Source: Aggregicoccus sp. 17bor-14 (GTDB lineage Bacteria > Myxococcota > Myxococcia > Myxococcales > Myxococcaceae). Taken from it: a DNA stretch of 64,000 nucleotides. Of this stretch, positions 1 to 9,686 are shown piece by piece. The stretch's first letter is position 1. The number at the start of each line of letters is the position of its first letter. The stretch spans positions 25,569 to 89,568 of the forward strand of contig NZ_VJZZ01000024.1 in assembly GCF_009659535.1 (NCBI RefSeq). Direction: 5' to 3'. The translations under genes and the position numbers were made by a program. Below the pieces are notes generated by a model that saw only the letters and a list, made by a program, of their open reading frames with translations, was not told the origin of the DNA and made no database searches.

Positions 1-885
1 CTGGGGCGGGTGATGGGCGTGCGGGGCGCGGAGGGCCGCACCGTGTGGCTCTCGGTCAACGCCCAGCCCCTCTTCGCCGAGGACGGGCGCACCCCCACGG
101 GGGTGGTCTCCTCCTTCGTGGACGTCACCGAGACGCGCGCGCTCGCGGAGGAGCGCGCGCAGCTGCTGCGCGAGGCGCAGGCGGCGGTGCGCCTGCGCGA
201 CGAGTTCCTCAGCGTGGCGAGCCACGAGCTGAAGACGCCCCTCACCCCGCTGCACCTCAAGCTCGCGGGGCTGCAGCGCCAGGCGCAGGCGGGCGGGCTG
301 CTCGAGGCCGGGCGCGTGCAGGCGGACCTCGCCGTGGCGCAGCGCCAGGTGCGCCGGCTCGCGAGCCTCGTGGACGACCTGCTGGACGTGAGCCGCCTCA
401 CCCAGGGCCGGCTCACCCTCAGCCCGGAGCCGGTGGAGCTGGGCGCGCTGGTGCGCGACGTGGTGGGAGGCCTCGAGGCGGAGGCCGCGTGGAGCGGCTG
501 CAGCGTGGCGCTGGAGGTGGAGGAGCCGGTGGAGGGCGCGTGGGACCCGGTGCGCCTGGAGCAGGTGGCGAGCAACCTGCTCACCAACGCGCTCAAGTAC
601 GGGGCGGGCCGGCCGGTGCAGGTGCGCGTGGGGCGGCGAGAGGGGCGCGCGCTGCTGAGCGTGCGCGACCACGGCATCGGCATCGAGGAGGAGGCGCTGC
701 CGCGGCTCTTCGGCAAGTTCGTGCGCGCCGTGAGCGAGCGGCACTACGGGGGCCTCGGGCTCGGGCTCTTCATCACCCGGCAGATCGTGGAGGCGCACGG
801 CGGCAGCGTGAGCGTGCAGAGCCGGCCCCACGAGGGCGCCCTCTTCGAGGTGCTGCTGCCCCTCGCCGCAGGTGGGACCCCGTGA
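1..885 (+). CDS. Sensor histidine kinase, 5' end outside the window
   Basis: The frame is open from base 1, so the start lies upstream; 294 residues are visible. They begin in the end of a PAS/PAC module, then a short linker helix, then a HisKA domain with the H-box SHELKTPLTPL near residue 77, and a HATPase_c domain with the N-box (NLLTNALKYG), the G1 box (DHGIGI) and a G2-like GLGLGLF. The enzyme should autophosphorylate on the H-box His and pass phosphate to an unknown response regulator. The stop overlaps the GTG start of the next kinase by 3 bases, suggesting co-translation. The input domain and signal cannot be judged because the N-terminus is missing. Confidence 0.93.
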   Translation: MGRVMGVRGAEGRTVWLSVNAQPLFAEDGRTPTGVVSSFVDVTETRALAEERAQLLREAQAAVRLRDEFLSVASHELKTPLTPLHLKLAGLQRQAQAGGLLEAGRVQADLAVAQRQVRRLASLVDDLLDVSRLTQGRLTLSPEPVELGALVRDVVGGLEAEAAWSGCSVALEVEEPVEGAWDPVRLEQVASNLLTNALKYGAGRPVQVRVGRREGRALLSVRDHGIGIEEEALPRLFGKFVRAVSERHYGGLGLGLFITRQIVEAHGGSVSVQSRPHEGALFEVLLPLAAGGTP

Positions 886-3800
886 GCGGCGAGCCGAGCG
901 CGCGGCCCCCGGTGGCCGACTTCCTCGAGCGCCACCTGGACGCGCTGTGCGAGCGCTACCGGGAGCAGGTGGGGCAGGCGGAGAGCGCGCGCGGCCTGCG
1001 CCCCGCGGAGCTGCTGGACTCGCTGCCCGAGTTCCTGCGGGTGCTCGCGCGCCGCTCGCGCGAGGGGAACACGCCGGAGCTGGCCGAGGAGCGGCGCCGG
1101 CTGCAGGAGACGCACCTCGCGCTGCGGCTGCGCCAGGGCTTCCGGCAGGAGGAGGTTACGGGTGAGTACGTGACGCTGGGGCGGCTGGTGGCGGGGCTGT
1201 GGGAGGGCCTGCCGCCCGCGCAGCAGCCCCCCACCGAGGACACCGCGCGCTTCTTCGAGGCGCTGCAGGAGGCGATGGACGCCGCGGTGGGGCTGTTCAC
1301 CGGCTACAGCGTCGCGGACCGGCAGCGCGAGAAGCGCGCCCTGCGCCAGCTGGACGCGCTCGCCCCCGAGCTGCTCGCGCGCACGGACAGCCCCGCGCAG
1401 CTCGTCTCGCGCATCGCGCCGCTGCTGCAGGTGGTGTGCGACGCGCTCGCCCAGGACGGCGCCGAGCTCTTCCTCGCGGACGAGGCGGGCGCGCAGCTCA
1501 TCGCCTCGGTGGGGGTGGGGCTGTGCCGCGGCGCCGCGCCGCCTCCGGCCCGGCAGCCCCTGCCGATGGGGCGCTTCCTCGCGCGGGTGGCCGGCTCCGA
1601 GGACCCGGTCGCGCTCGCGGACGCGGCGCTCGCGCCGCCGGAGGAGACGGCCGGGCAGCAGTGCTCGGGGCTGCGCTCGCTGCTGGGCCTGCGCCTGTGG
1701 CCGCACGGCAGGCTGCTGGGCGTGGTGTACGTGGGCAGCCGGCACCTGCGCCCCTACGAGCCGCAGGCGCGCCGCTACCTGGAGACGCTGGTGGAGTACC
1801 TCTCCGGCATCCTCGACCGCGCGCTGCTCTTCCAGAAGCTGCACGAGGCCACGCGCCTGCACGCCCAGGGCGAGACGCACTGGCGCCAGCTGGTGGAGAG
1901 CATGCAGAGCTACGCCACGCTGTGCCTGCTGGACCCGGAGGGCCGCGTGGCCACCTGGGACGCGGGCGCCGAGCGCCTCACGGGCTACGGCGCGGACCAG
2001 GTGCTCGGCCAGCACCTGCGCCTCTTCTACCCGGAGGGCGCGCGCCACGACGCGGACGCGCACCTGCGCGAGGCCGCCCGCAGCGGGCGCTTCAGCGGCG
2101 AGGGCTGGCGGGTGCGCGCGAAGGAGCCCAGCCCCTTCTGGGCGGAGATGACGCTGCTCGCGCGGCGCGACGCGGGCGGCGCGCTGCTGGGCTTCACCAA
2201 GATCACCCGCGACCTCACCGAGCGCCAGAGCGCCGAGGCCGAGCGCGCGCGCCTGCTCGAGCGCGAGCGGCGCCGCGGCGCGCAGCTGCGCGAGCTGGCG
2301 GAGGTGGCGGTGGCGCTGCACGCCGCCGAGGGCGTGCCCGCCGTGCTGCAGCTCATCACCGACCGCGCGCGCAGCGTGATCGGCGCCCACCAGAGCGTGA
2401 CCTCGCTCAGCGCGCGCACCGGCCACGAGATCCGCGCCATCTCGCTCTCCGAGCAGTACCGGGCCTGGAAGGACTACAGCGAGCCGCCGGACGGCAGCGG
2501 CATCTACGCGCTGGTGCTCGAGCAGGGCCGCCCCCTGCGCCTCACCCAGGCCGAGCTCGAGGCCCACCCGCGCTTTCGCCACTTCGGAGGCCGGGAGGAA
2601 GCGCACCCGCCGCTGCGCGGCTGGCTCGCGGTGCCGCTGCTGGACCACGCGGGGCAGCCCTTCGGCCTCATCCAGCTCTCCGACCGCGAGGAGGGCGACT
2701 TCACGCCGGACGACGAGGCGATGCTCGTGCAGCTCGCGCAGCTCGCCAGCGTGGCAGTGGAGAACGCGCAGCTGCTGCGGCGGCTGCGCGAGAGCGAGGA
2801 CCGGCTGCGCCTGAGCCTCGCCGCCGCGGAGCTGGGCACCTGGGACTACGACCCGCTGGGCGGTGCGCTGAGCTGGGACGAGCGCACCCGCGCCCTCTTC
2901 GGCCTCCCGCCCGACGCGACCGTCACCCGCGACACCTTCTTCTCGGTGGTGCACCCGGAGGACCGCGAGCGCACGCGGGAGCAGGTGCGCCGCGCGCTCG
3001 CGGGCGAGGGGGGCGGCCTCTACGACGCGGAGTACCGCGTCGCCGAGCCGCCGGAGGGGCGCGAGCGCTGGGTGTCCGCGCACGGCCGCGCCTTCTTCGA
3101 CGCCGAGGGCCGCCCGCGCCGCTTCCTCGGCACCGTGCGGGACGTGACCGAGCACAAGCGGTGGGACGAGGAGGCCGCGCGCCGCCTGCAGTTCGAGGAG
3201 CAGCTCATCGGCATCGTGAGCCACGACCTGCGCAACCCCCTCAACGCCATCCTCCTGTCCACCGGCGCGCTGCTGCGCCGCGCGGACCTGGACGCGCAGG
3301 CGCGCGAGGGGCTGCTGCGCACGCTCGGCTCCGCGGAGCGCATGGTGCGCCTCATCCGCGACCTGCTGGACTTCACCCAGGCGCGGCTCGGCGGCGGGCT
3401 GCCGCTGCGCCGCGGGCCGCTGGACCTGCACGCGCTCGCGCAGCAGGTGGTGGACGAGGTGCGGCTCGCCCACCCGGAGCGCGTGCTGCAGCTCGCACAG
3501 GAGGGCGAGGGCCACGGCGTGGGGGACGCGGACCGGCTCGCGCAGGTGCTCACCAACCTGGTGACCAACGCCCTGCAGTACAGCCCGGCGGATGCGCCCG
3601 TGCAGGTGCGCACGCGCGGCAGCGCCGGCGGCGAGGGCGGCCCCGGCGAGCTCACCCTCACGGTGCACAACGCGGGCGAGCCCATCGACCCCTCGTTGCT
3701 GCCGCGGCTCTTCCAGCCGCTCGAGCGCGGGCCGGGCGCGGGGCGGGCCTCGGGCGGCGCGCGCCGCAGCATCGGGCTGGGGCTCTATATCGTGGAGCAC

Positions 3801-3932
3801 ATCGTGCGCGCGCACGGCGGGCGCATCGAGGTGGACTCGCGCGCCGGGGCAGGCACCACCTTCACCGTGCGCCTGCCGCGCGAGCCGCCTACCGCCGCGC
3901 CGCGAACAGCTCCAGCCGCCGCGCCGCCGTGA
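882..3932 (+). CDS. Multi-domain sensor histidine kinase (RsbRD-like/GAF/PAS/GAF/PAS)
   Basis: This 1016-residue, apparently soluble kinase has no clear membrane segment. Order of parts: an N-terminal helical region resembling RsbRD_N/globin-sensor-like domains (about 1-150), a GAF domain (about 165-310), PAS/PAC (about 330-445), a second GAF (about 465-620), a second PAS/PAC (about 640-765), HisKA with His781 in SHDLRNPL, and HATPase_c with NLVTNALQYS and a terminal GLGLYIV. The GTG start is chosen because it overlaps the upstream stop (GTGA) and begins the first recognisable domain; the frame is open further upstream but would run inside the preceding gene. The last 44 bases overlap the convergent GAF gene. 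The role is cytoplasmic signal integration; ligands are unknown. Confidence 0.9.
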   Translation: MSGEPSARPPVADFLERHLDALCERYREQVGQAESARGLRPAELLDSLPEFLRVLARRSREGNTPELAEERRRLQETHLALRLRQGFRQEEVTGEYVTLGRLVAGLWEGLPPAQQPPTEDTARFFEALQEAMDAAVGLFTGYSVADRQREKRALRQLDALAPELLARTDSPAQLVSRIAPLLQVVCDALAQDGAELFLADEAGAQLIASVGVGLCRGAAPPPARQPLPMGRFLARVAGSEDPVALADAALAPPEETAGQQCSGLRSLLGLRLWPHGRLLGVVYVGSRHLRPYEPQARRYLETLVEYLSGILDRALLFQKLHEATRLHAQGETHWRQLVESMQSYATLCLLDPEGRVATWDAGAERLTGYGADQVLGQHLRLFYPEGARHDADAHLREAARSGRFSGEGWRVRAKEPSPFWAEMTLLARRDAGGALLGFTKITRDLTERQSAEAERARLLERERRRGAQLRELAEVAVALHAAEGVPAVLQLITDRARSVIGAHQSVTSLSARTGHEIRAISLSEQYRAWKDYSEPPDGSGIYALVLEQGRPLRLTQAELEAHPRFRHFGGREEAHPPLRGWLAVPLLDHAGQPFGLIQLSDREEGDFTPDDEAMLVQLAQLASVAVENAQLLRRLRESEDRLRLSLAAAELGTWDYDPLGGALSWDERTRALFGLPPDATVTRDTFFSVVHPEDRERTREQVRRALAGEGGGLYDAEYRVAEPPEGRERWVSAHGRAFFDAEGRPRRFLGTVRDVTEHKRWDEEAARRLQFEEQLIGIVSHDLRNPLNAILLSTGALLRRADLDAQAREGLLRTLGSAERMVRLIRDLLDFTQARLGGGLPLRRGPLDLHALAQQVVDEVRLAHPERVLQLAQEGEGHGVGDADRLAQVLTNLVTNALQYSPADAPVQVRTRGSAGGEGGPGELTLTVHNAGEPIDPSLLPRLFQPLERGPGAGRASGGARRSIGLGLYIVEHIVRAHGGRIEVDSRAGAGTTFTVRLPREPPTAAPRTAPAAAPP

Positions 3933-4392
3933 GCGCGAGCGCCTCGAGCGCGCGCCGCTCCGCCGCGCCCAGCTGCCGCGGCAGGGAGTCCACCACCGCG
4001 AGCGTGCCGGTGGGGCCGTCGTGCAGGCGCACCGGGACGCCCGCGTAGGCGCGCACCCCGTGGCGCTCCGCGAGCGCGGTGGGCAGCCCGGCGTCCTCGC
4101 GCGCGTCGCGGACGTGCAGCGGCGCGCCGCTCACGCCCACGCAGCGGCAGAAGGCATGGGCGCGCGCCGTGCGCTCGCCCGTGGCGTCGTCCGGCAGCAC
4201 GCCGCGCGCCACCGAGGCCTGGGCCCCCTCGAGCACGAGGTTGAGCGTGGCCACGGGAAAGCCCGTCTGCTGCAGCGCCTGCTCCAGCAGCGACTCGAGC
4301 AGCGGCTCGAGCGCGGCGGCTCCCGGTCCCCGTCCCAGCGGGACGTGGGGAGGAAGGGGCAGCAGGCGGGCGATGGCAGGAGGAGGAGGCAT
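3889..4392 (-). CDS. GAF domain protein
   Basis: The 167-residue product is essentially a single GAF domain, a small-molecule or protein-binding fold often found in signalling proteins. The middle part (residues about 60-160) has the pattern of GAF domains that precede kinases: an aromatic/Cys-rich RAHAFCRCVG segment, then VRAYAGVPVR and GTLAVVDSLPR. No effector domain is attached. An open extension of 30 codons lies upstream, but the internal ATG gives a normal-length GAF protein and the extension looks non-coding (Arg/Pro rich). Its 3' end overlaps the end of the convergent kinase by 44 bases. It may be a partner of one of the adjacent kinases; that is inference. Confidence 0.75.
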   Translation of the reverse strand: MPPPPAIARLLPLPPHVPLGRGPGAAALEPLLESLLEQALQQTGFPVATLNLVLEGAQASVARGVLPDDATGERTARAHAFCRCVGVSGAPLHVRDAREDAGLPTALAERHGVRAYAGVPVRLHDGPTGTLAVVDSLPRQLGAAERRALEALALTAARRLELFAARR

Positions 4393-4558
4393 GGCGGAGT
4401 TCCCTGTCCCTTTTTCTATACGCGCTCCGCGGCGCGCGGGATGCGGGGGTGCACCGCGGGACGAGAGGGCAAAGGGCCACATGCCCGCACCCGGGCGCAG
4501 TCCCCGTGTCGCCTCGCGGACGCCGCGCCCGCGCGCGTTGTCCCGCAGGGCAGGTGCG

Positions 4559-6067
4559 TCAGGACGCGGCGGGTGCGGCGGGACCCAGCGGCAGGCGCAG
4601 GGTGAAGGTGGACCCCTCGCCGGGCGCGCTGCGCAGCGAGATGCTGCCGCCGTGCGCGAGCGCGATGCGCCGCGCGACGGAGAGGCCCAGCCCCACGCCC
4701 GGGATGCTCTCGCGGCTCGCGCGCGCGCGGCGGAAGGGCTCGAAGATGCTCTCGTGCTCCGCCTCGGGGATGCCCACGCCCGCGTCCTGCACGTCCACGC
4801 GCGCCCACTGCGCGGCGCCGGCGCCCGGCTCGCCCTGGGGCTCCATCGACAGCCGCACCTGCACGCTGCCGCCCCCGGGGCTGTACTTGATGGCGTTGGA
4901 GAGCAGGTTGTTGAGCACCTGCGAGACGCGCGTCGCGTCGCAGCGCACGCGCAGGGGCCCCTCGGGCAGCACGAGCAGCAGCGCGTGGCGCTCCGAGACG
5001 TCGCGGTGCAGCTCCACCGCCTCCTGCACCAGCTCCGCCAGGTCGTGCTCGCGCACCTGCAGCGCGAGCTGCCCCGCCTCCACCCGCGTGGTGTCCAGCA
5101 GGTCCTCCACCATGCGGGCGAGGCGGTCCGCCTGCCTTCCGACGAGCGCGAACTTCTCGCGCACCTTGTCCTCCGGCGGCAGCGCGCGCTGCGGGCTCAT
5201 CAGGTGGGCGGTGGCCTTGAGCGCGCTCAAGGGGTTGCGCAGGTCGTGCGCCACGCCGGCGAGGAAGCTCAGCTGCGCCTCGCGCTCGCGGGCGAGCCGC
5301 GCCGCGAGCACGTTGAAGGCGCTGGAGATCTCCCGCAGCTCGGCCGGGCCCGCCTCGGGCACGCTGCGCACCGGGCCGGTGGGGCTGAAGCCGTGCAGCG
5401 CGTGGCGGAAGTCCTCCAGCGGCCGCAGCAGCTGGCGGCGCGCGGCCCACAGCAGCGTGGCGAGCCCGCCCAGCAGCAGCAGGCCGCTGCCCACGCCCGC
5501 CGCGTTGGCCACCGAGCGCCAGCGCTGGGCCTCGGCGATGGCGCGCTGGGCATCGCGGAAGTTCTGCTCGCTCAGCGCCTCGGCCGCCGCCACCGCCCGG
5601 CTGAGGGCTGCCTGCGCGTCCGCCGCCGAGGCGGGCCCGGAGGCGCGCGCCAGGTACTCCTGCACGCTGCTGCGCAGCGCCTCCACCGCCGCCGCCTTCT
5701 GGGGCGGGGTGCGCTCGCGCGGGAGCCGGTCGAGCCAGCCGTGCAGGCCGTCCGCCGCGCGCTGCACGGCCGCCACGCGCTCGGGCGCGGCGGTGGCCTC
5801 CAGCAGCTCGCGCTCGCGGTCGTGCAGCAGCAGCGCCACCTCCACCTCCTCGGCGGCGCCCAGCTCCTGCAGCGTGCGCGTGAGCTCGTCGCTCGTGCGG
5901 CTGAGCTGGCGGGTGATGAGCAGGGGGGCCACGGACACGGCCAGCGCGAGCGCGAGCAGGCCCACCGTGGCCAGCACCATCAGCCTGCGCAGGCTCAACG
6001 CTCCGCCCTCTGCTCCACCCGCCACCAAAGGCCTCCTCGCCCTGCGTGCTCCGTCCCTGCCCCGCAT
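4559..6067 (-). CDS. Membrane sensor histidine kinase with HAMP
   Basis: The protein has 502 residues. TM1 spans about 27-51. An Ala/Leu/Glu-rich helical periplasmic region (about 52-185) resembles four-helix-bundle sensors. TM2 spans about 189-208 and is followed by a HAMP-like linker (209-262). The HisKA domain has His274 in AHDLRNPL. The HATPase_c domain carries NLLSNAIKYS, DAGVGIP and GVGLGLSVA. The architecture implies that an extracytoplasmic stimulus controls phosphorylation of a response regulator. No response-regulator gene is adjacent, so this is an orphan kinase, as is common in myxobacteria. The ATG at 6067 places a short basic tail before TM1. Confidence 0.9.
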   Translation of the reverse strand: MRGRDGARRARRPLVAGGAEGGALSLRRLMVLATVGLLALALAVSVAPLLITRQLSRTSDELTRTLQELGAAEEVEVALLLHDRERELLEATAAPERVAAVQRAADGLHGWLDRLPRERTPPQKAAAVEALRSSVQEYLARASGPASAADAQAALSRAVAAAEALSEQNFRDAQRAIAEAQRWRSVANAAGVGSGLLLLGGLATLLWAARRQLLRPLEDFRHALHGFSPTGPVRSVPEAGPAELREISSAFNVLAARLAREREAQLSFLAGVAHDLRNPLSALKATAHLMSPQRALPPEDKVREKFALVGRQADRLARMVEDLLDTTRVEAGQLALQVREHDLAELVQEAVELHRDVSERHALLLVLPEGPLRVRCDATRVSQVLNNLLSNAIKYSPGGGSVQVRLSMEPQGEPGAGAAQWARVDVQDAGVGIPEAEHESIFEPFRRARASRESIPGVGLGLSVARRIALAHGGSISLRSAPGEGSTFTLRLPLGPAAPAAS

Positions 6068-6196
6068 CGCGCGGCAGCCTACGCCCGCGCGGCGCGGCGC
6101 GGGGTCGCGAAGCGACGCCCCCGCGCCCCGGGCGCCCGGCCGCGGCGCCGCCGGCGTCCGGTGTGCAACGCCCGCCGCCCGGGGGAGGGCGGCGCC

Positions 6197-7381
6197 TCAG
6201 TGGGGCCCGTGCTCCGCGCCCGCGGCCGGCAATGCCGCGCCGGGCGGGCGGGCGCCGGCGTCGCGCACGCCGGCCACCTCCGGCGGCCCGGTCGCCTCGC
6301 GCTCGCGCGCCGCCGCCTCCAGCCGCCCCTGCACGCCCGCCTGGCGCCAGCGCGCCTCGCGCCGGGCGAGCGCGTCCTGCAGGAGCACCTGCACCGCGCC
6401 CGCCACCGGCAGGGCGAGCAGCGTGCCCAGCACGCCCGCGAGCGCCGTGCCCACCAGCATCACCAGCGCCGTGACGAGCGGGTTCATGTGCAGCGTGTGG
6501 CGCTGCACCAGCGGCTGCAGCAGGTGGTTCTCCACCTGCTGGTAGCCCAGGAAGACCCCTGCGCTGATGAGGCCCGCGTGCGTGCCGGCGGTGGCGAAGG
6601 TGGTGCCCACCACGAGGATGCCGCCCAGCAGGCTGCCCACGAAGGGCACGATGCTCAGCAGCACCATGGAGAGGCCCAGCGGCAGGTAGTAGGGCACGCC
6701 CAGCAGCAGCAGCGCCACGGTGGTCACCGCGCCCGCCACCATCGCCACCACGCAGGTGCCCGCCACGTAGCCGCCCACCGCGTGGCGCATGCGCCCGAGC
6801 AGCGCGCGGGTGTGCGCGCGCCGCTGCGGGGGCACCCACGCGAGCGCGCGCCCGTAGAGCGCCGGGCCGAAGAGCAGCATGAAGAGCGTGAGCACGACCA
6901 CGCTCACCAGCGCCGCGAGCCCCTCGAGCGCGCCGGTGGCGAGCCCCACCGCGCGCCCCGCCGCCCGCGGCGCCCGGCTGCGCAGCTCCGCCTGCGCCCG
7001 CTCCAGCAGGTGGAAGTGCTCCTCGCCCCACTGCACCGCGCGCGTGTGCCGCAGGCGCTCGAGCAGCTCGGGCCCCGCCGCGACCAGCTGCTGCCCCTGG
7101 TCCACCAGCATCGGCACCAGGGTGAAGAGCGTGGCGGCCACCAGCCCCAGCGCCGCGAGCAGCACGAGCGCCACCGCGAGCCCGCGCGGCACTCGGTGCC
7201 GCTCGAGCCACGCCACCGCCGGGTGCGCCGCGAGCGCGAGGAAGAGCGCGACGAGCGCCCACCCGAGCACCGTGCGCGCCGCGTGCAGCGTGAGCACCAG
7301 CGCCGCGAGCGCGAGCAGGTTCAGCCCCACCGTCCACACCGTGCGCGGCGTCACCTGGGAGCGGGGCGGGGCAGGAGCCAT
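6197..7381 (-). CDS. AI-2E family permease (PerM/TqsA-like)
   Basis: This 394-residue integral membrane protein has the AI-2E transporter family layout: paired hydrophobic helices at about 15-37 and 40-55, another at about 65-90, a polar amphipathic stretch (about 95-150), and then a cluster of C-terminal helices with family-like segments SIVPFVGSLLGG and YQQVENHLLQP. Family members include AI-2 exporters and Na+/H+ antiporters, so the substrate cannot be read from sequence. The C-terminal tail after about residue 350 is polar and low in complexity. A paralogue lies at 36848-37897 in this window. Confidence 0.88.
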   Translation of the reverse strand: MAPAPPRSQVTPRTVWTVGLNLLALAALVLTLHAARTVLGWALVALFLALAAHPAVAWLERHRVPRGLAVALVLLAALGLVAATLFTLVPMLVDQGQQLVAAGPELLERLRHTRAVQWGEEHFHLLERAQAELRSRAPRAAGRAVGLATGALEGLAALVSVVVLTLFMLLFGPALYGRALAWVPPQRRAHTRALLGRMRHAVGGYVAGTCVVAMVAGAVTTVALLLLGVPYYLPLGLSMVLLSIVPFVGSLLGGILVVGTTFATAGTHAGLISAGVFLGYQQVENHLLQPLVQRHTLHMNPLVTALVMLVGTALAGVLGTLLALPVAGAVQVLLQDALARREARWRQAGVQGRLEAAAREREATGPPEVAGVRDAGARPPGAALPAAGAEHGPH

Positions 7382-7428
7382 GCCCTACGCTGGGCACCCG
7401 CCGCGCGCGCCGCAAGGCACGGCGCCCG

Positions 7429-7713
7429 CTACTCCTCGAGCATCAGCTCGTTCTGCTCGAGGTGCGCCCCCATCACCGGCCACACCCAGAAGGCGGCCTG
7501 GGCGCGCGCGGCCTGCTCCTGCTGCGAGGCGGGCGGCGTCGGTGCAGGAGCCGGAGCGGGCTTCGGCGCGACCCTCGCGGGCGCGGGCCTCGCATGGGCC
7601 CCGGCCTGCGCGGGCGAGAGCACGGCCACCCCGAGCCCCAGCGCGAAGGCGGAGACCAGCCCCACGCCCCAGCGCCGCTGCATCACCGGGTCCTGTGCTC
7701 GCCTTCGCCGCAT
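7429..7713 (-). CDS. Small secreted or membrane-anchored protein, function unknown
   Basis: The predicted 94-residue product starts with a basic stretch, then a hydrophobic segment (about 16-35, ending near Ala-Gln-Ala) that looks like a cleavable signal peptide or anchor, then an Ala/Pro-rich linker (PAPAPTPP) and a short acidic C-terminus. No family was recognised. It lies between the permease and the ClC gene on the same strand. The signal-like N-terminus favours a real gene, but low complexity keeps confidence moderate. Confidence 0.5.
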   Translation of the reverse strand: MRRRRAQDPVMQRRWGVGLVSAFALGLGVAVLSPAQAGAHARPAPARVAPKPAPAPAPTPPASQQEQAARAQAAFWVWPVMGAHLEQNELMLEE

Positions 7714-7761
7714 CGCCGCTCCTCGCCGTTCCTGTCGTTGGGGGTCAAATAATGAGATGCC

Positions 7762-9552
7762 CTAGTAGCGGCCCCGTTTCAACACGTCGCTCTTGGAGAC
7801 GGTGCCCACCAGCCGCCGCTGCGCATCCACCACGGGCAGGTACTCGAGCGCCGTCTCGCTGAAGCGGGCCGCCACCTCGGCGAGCGAGAGCTCGGGGGTG
7901 ATGGGCACGATGCCGGTGTCCATCACGTCCGCCGCCACCGTCATCTCCAGCAGCGAGTGGTCCGGGAGGTGTCCCTTGAGCCGCTCGAGCACCACCACCC
8001 CGAGCAGCCGCCCGTGCGGGTCCACGACGTAGAGGTCTCCGCCCGCCTGCTGCTCGAGCAGCCGGACGACCAGCTCCTGGAAGGGGGTGGAGGGGGAGAC
8101 CGTCTGCGGCTCGGGCACCACGATGGCGCGCACGCCCTCCGCGCGCAGCCAGGTGGGGGTGATGGCGGGCGGCAAGGGCACCTTGCGCCGCCGCAGCACC
8201 GCCGTGTAGAGGCTCTCCGGCTCGAGCCGCCGGCTCACCGCCGCCGCGAGGACCGCGGAGAGCATGAGCGGGAGGATGAGGCCGTAGTCGCCGGTGAGCT
8301 CGAAGATGATGAGCACCGCGCTCACGCTCGCGTGCGTCGTGCCCGCGAGCACCGCGCCCATGCCCAGCAGCGCGTAGGCGCCCGTGGGCGCGCCGCCCGG
8401 CGCCACCAGCCCCGCCAGGTGCCCGAAGGCCCCGCCCAGCAAGGCCCCGTAGAAGAGCGACGGGGTGAAGAGCCCGCCCGGCACGCCTGCGCCCGCGGCC
8501 ACCGAGGTCACCAGCAGCTTCGCCAGCGGCAGCAGCAGCAGCAGCGCGAGCGACACCTGGCCCAGCAGCGCCGCGTTCACCACGTCGTAGCCGTTGCCCA
8601 GCAGCTGCGGCGCGACCAGTGCGCTCGCGCCCACGCCCGCCATCGCCACCAGCGGCAGGTAGGGCGCGACGATGCGCGGCGCGTCCTCGAGCATCACGCT
8701 GAGCGCGTTGATGCCGCGCACGTAGAGGGCGCTCGCCACGCCCAGCAGCGCGCCCAGCAGCAGCGCCAGCACCAGCTCGCGCGGGTGGGTGAGCTGGTAG
8801 TGGGGGATGACGTAGCTGGGGTGGTCCGCGATGAGCGTGCGGCTCACCAGCGTGGCCACCACGCACGCCACCACGATGGGGCCGAAGAGCTCGAGCGCGA
8901 AGGAGCCCAGCAGCACCTCCAGCCCGAAGAGGGCGGAGCCGATGGGTGCGTTGTAGGCCGCCGCCATCCCGGCCGCGGCGCCGCAGGCCACCAGCAGCCG
9001 CGTCTGGTCCGCGGGCGTCTTCCAGCCGCGCGCGAGCGCCGAGCCGCTCGCGGCCCCCGTGGACAAGAGCGCGCCCTCGCGGCCGAGCGGCGCGCCGCAG
9101 GCCACCGCGAGGATGGACACCGTGCCGCGCAGGAGCGCGCGCGGCAGCGGCATGCGCCCGCTCTTCACCCAGATGCTCTCGATGATGCCGGCCGTGCCGT
9201 GGCCACGCAGCGGCTGGCCCACCAGGAGGCTGGTGAGGGTGACGAGCGCGCCGCCCAGCAGCGGCACCGCCACGCGCCGCCAGTGGGGCGCCGCGTACAC
9301 GCCCGGCAGGAAGCCCTCGCCCGAGTGGCGCCAGAGCAGGTGCTGGGCAAAGCGCAGCACCTCGATGAGCAGCGCCGCGCCCGCGCCCGAGATGAGCCCC
9401 ACCAGCACCACCAGCACCCAGAAGCGCTTGGCCACGCCGGGCAGGTCGCGCAGGAAGTCCCCCACCGAGTGGTGGAAGCGGCGCGGCGGCGTGAAGCCGG
9501 GCGCGCGCGCGGGCGTCGAGACCGGAGGCTCGGGCAGGGGGACTTCGCTCAC
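7762..9552 (-). CDS. ClC-type chloride channel or H+/Cl- antiporter with CBS pair
   Basis: The 596-residue protein has an N-terminal voltage-gated chloride channel domain of about ten or more helices (about 35-450). Signature motifs are GREGALLSTG (the gating-glutamate region) and GVPGGLFTPSLF (the GxFxP anion-binding motif). Two CBS domains (about 465-590) follow; they usually bind adenine nucleotides and regulate transport. The gene starts with GTG. Presence of the gating Glu does not settle channel versus antiporter. The role is anion homeostasis or acid tolerance at the inner membrane. Confidence 0.92.
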   Translation of the reverse strand: MSEVPLPEPPVSTPARAPGFTPPRRFHHSVGDFLRDLPGVAKRFWVLVVLVGLISGAGAALLIEVLRFAQHLLWRHSGEGFLPGVYAAPHWRRVAVPLLGGALVTLTSLLVGQPLRGHGTAGIIESIWVKSGRMPLPRALLRGTVSILAVACGAPLGREGALLSTGAASGSALARGWKTPADQTRLLVACGAAAGMAAAYNAPIGSALFGLEVLLGSFALELFGPIVVACVVATLVSRTLIADHPSYVIPHYQLTHPRELVLALLLGALLGVASALYVRGINALSVMLEDAPRIVAPYLPLVAMAGVGASALVAPQLLGNGYDVVNAALLGQVSLALLLLLPLAKLLVTSVAAGAGVPGGLFTPSLFYGALLGGAFGHLAGLVAPGGAPTGAYALLGMGAVLAGTTHASVSAVLIIFELTGDYGLILPLMLSAVLAAAVSRRLEPESLYTAVLRRRKVPLPPAITPTWLRAEGVRAIVVPEPQTVSPSTPFQELVVRLLEQQAGGDLYVVDPHGRLLGVVVLERLKGHLPDHSLLEMTVAADVMDTGIVPITPELSLAEVAARFSETALEYLPVVDAQRRLVGTVSKSDVLKRGRY

Positions 9553-9686
9553 AGCCTCTCAAGGTGGGGAGCGGCAATTTCATTCGCCTCGCCGCGCCTG
9601 TACGCCCGCTCCCCGTGCGAGCCCAGCGGAGGCGTTGCGGGCCGCCCTCCCGCTCTCGACCTTGAGGGAAGAGGGAGGGTTCACCA

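Noticed and set aside
744..3815. Very long open frame antisense to the sensor kinase
   Set aside because: High GC leaves few stop codons in all frames. The product is Arg/Ala/Leu-rich without domains, while the plus-strand frame encodes clear GAF, PAS and kinase domains.
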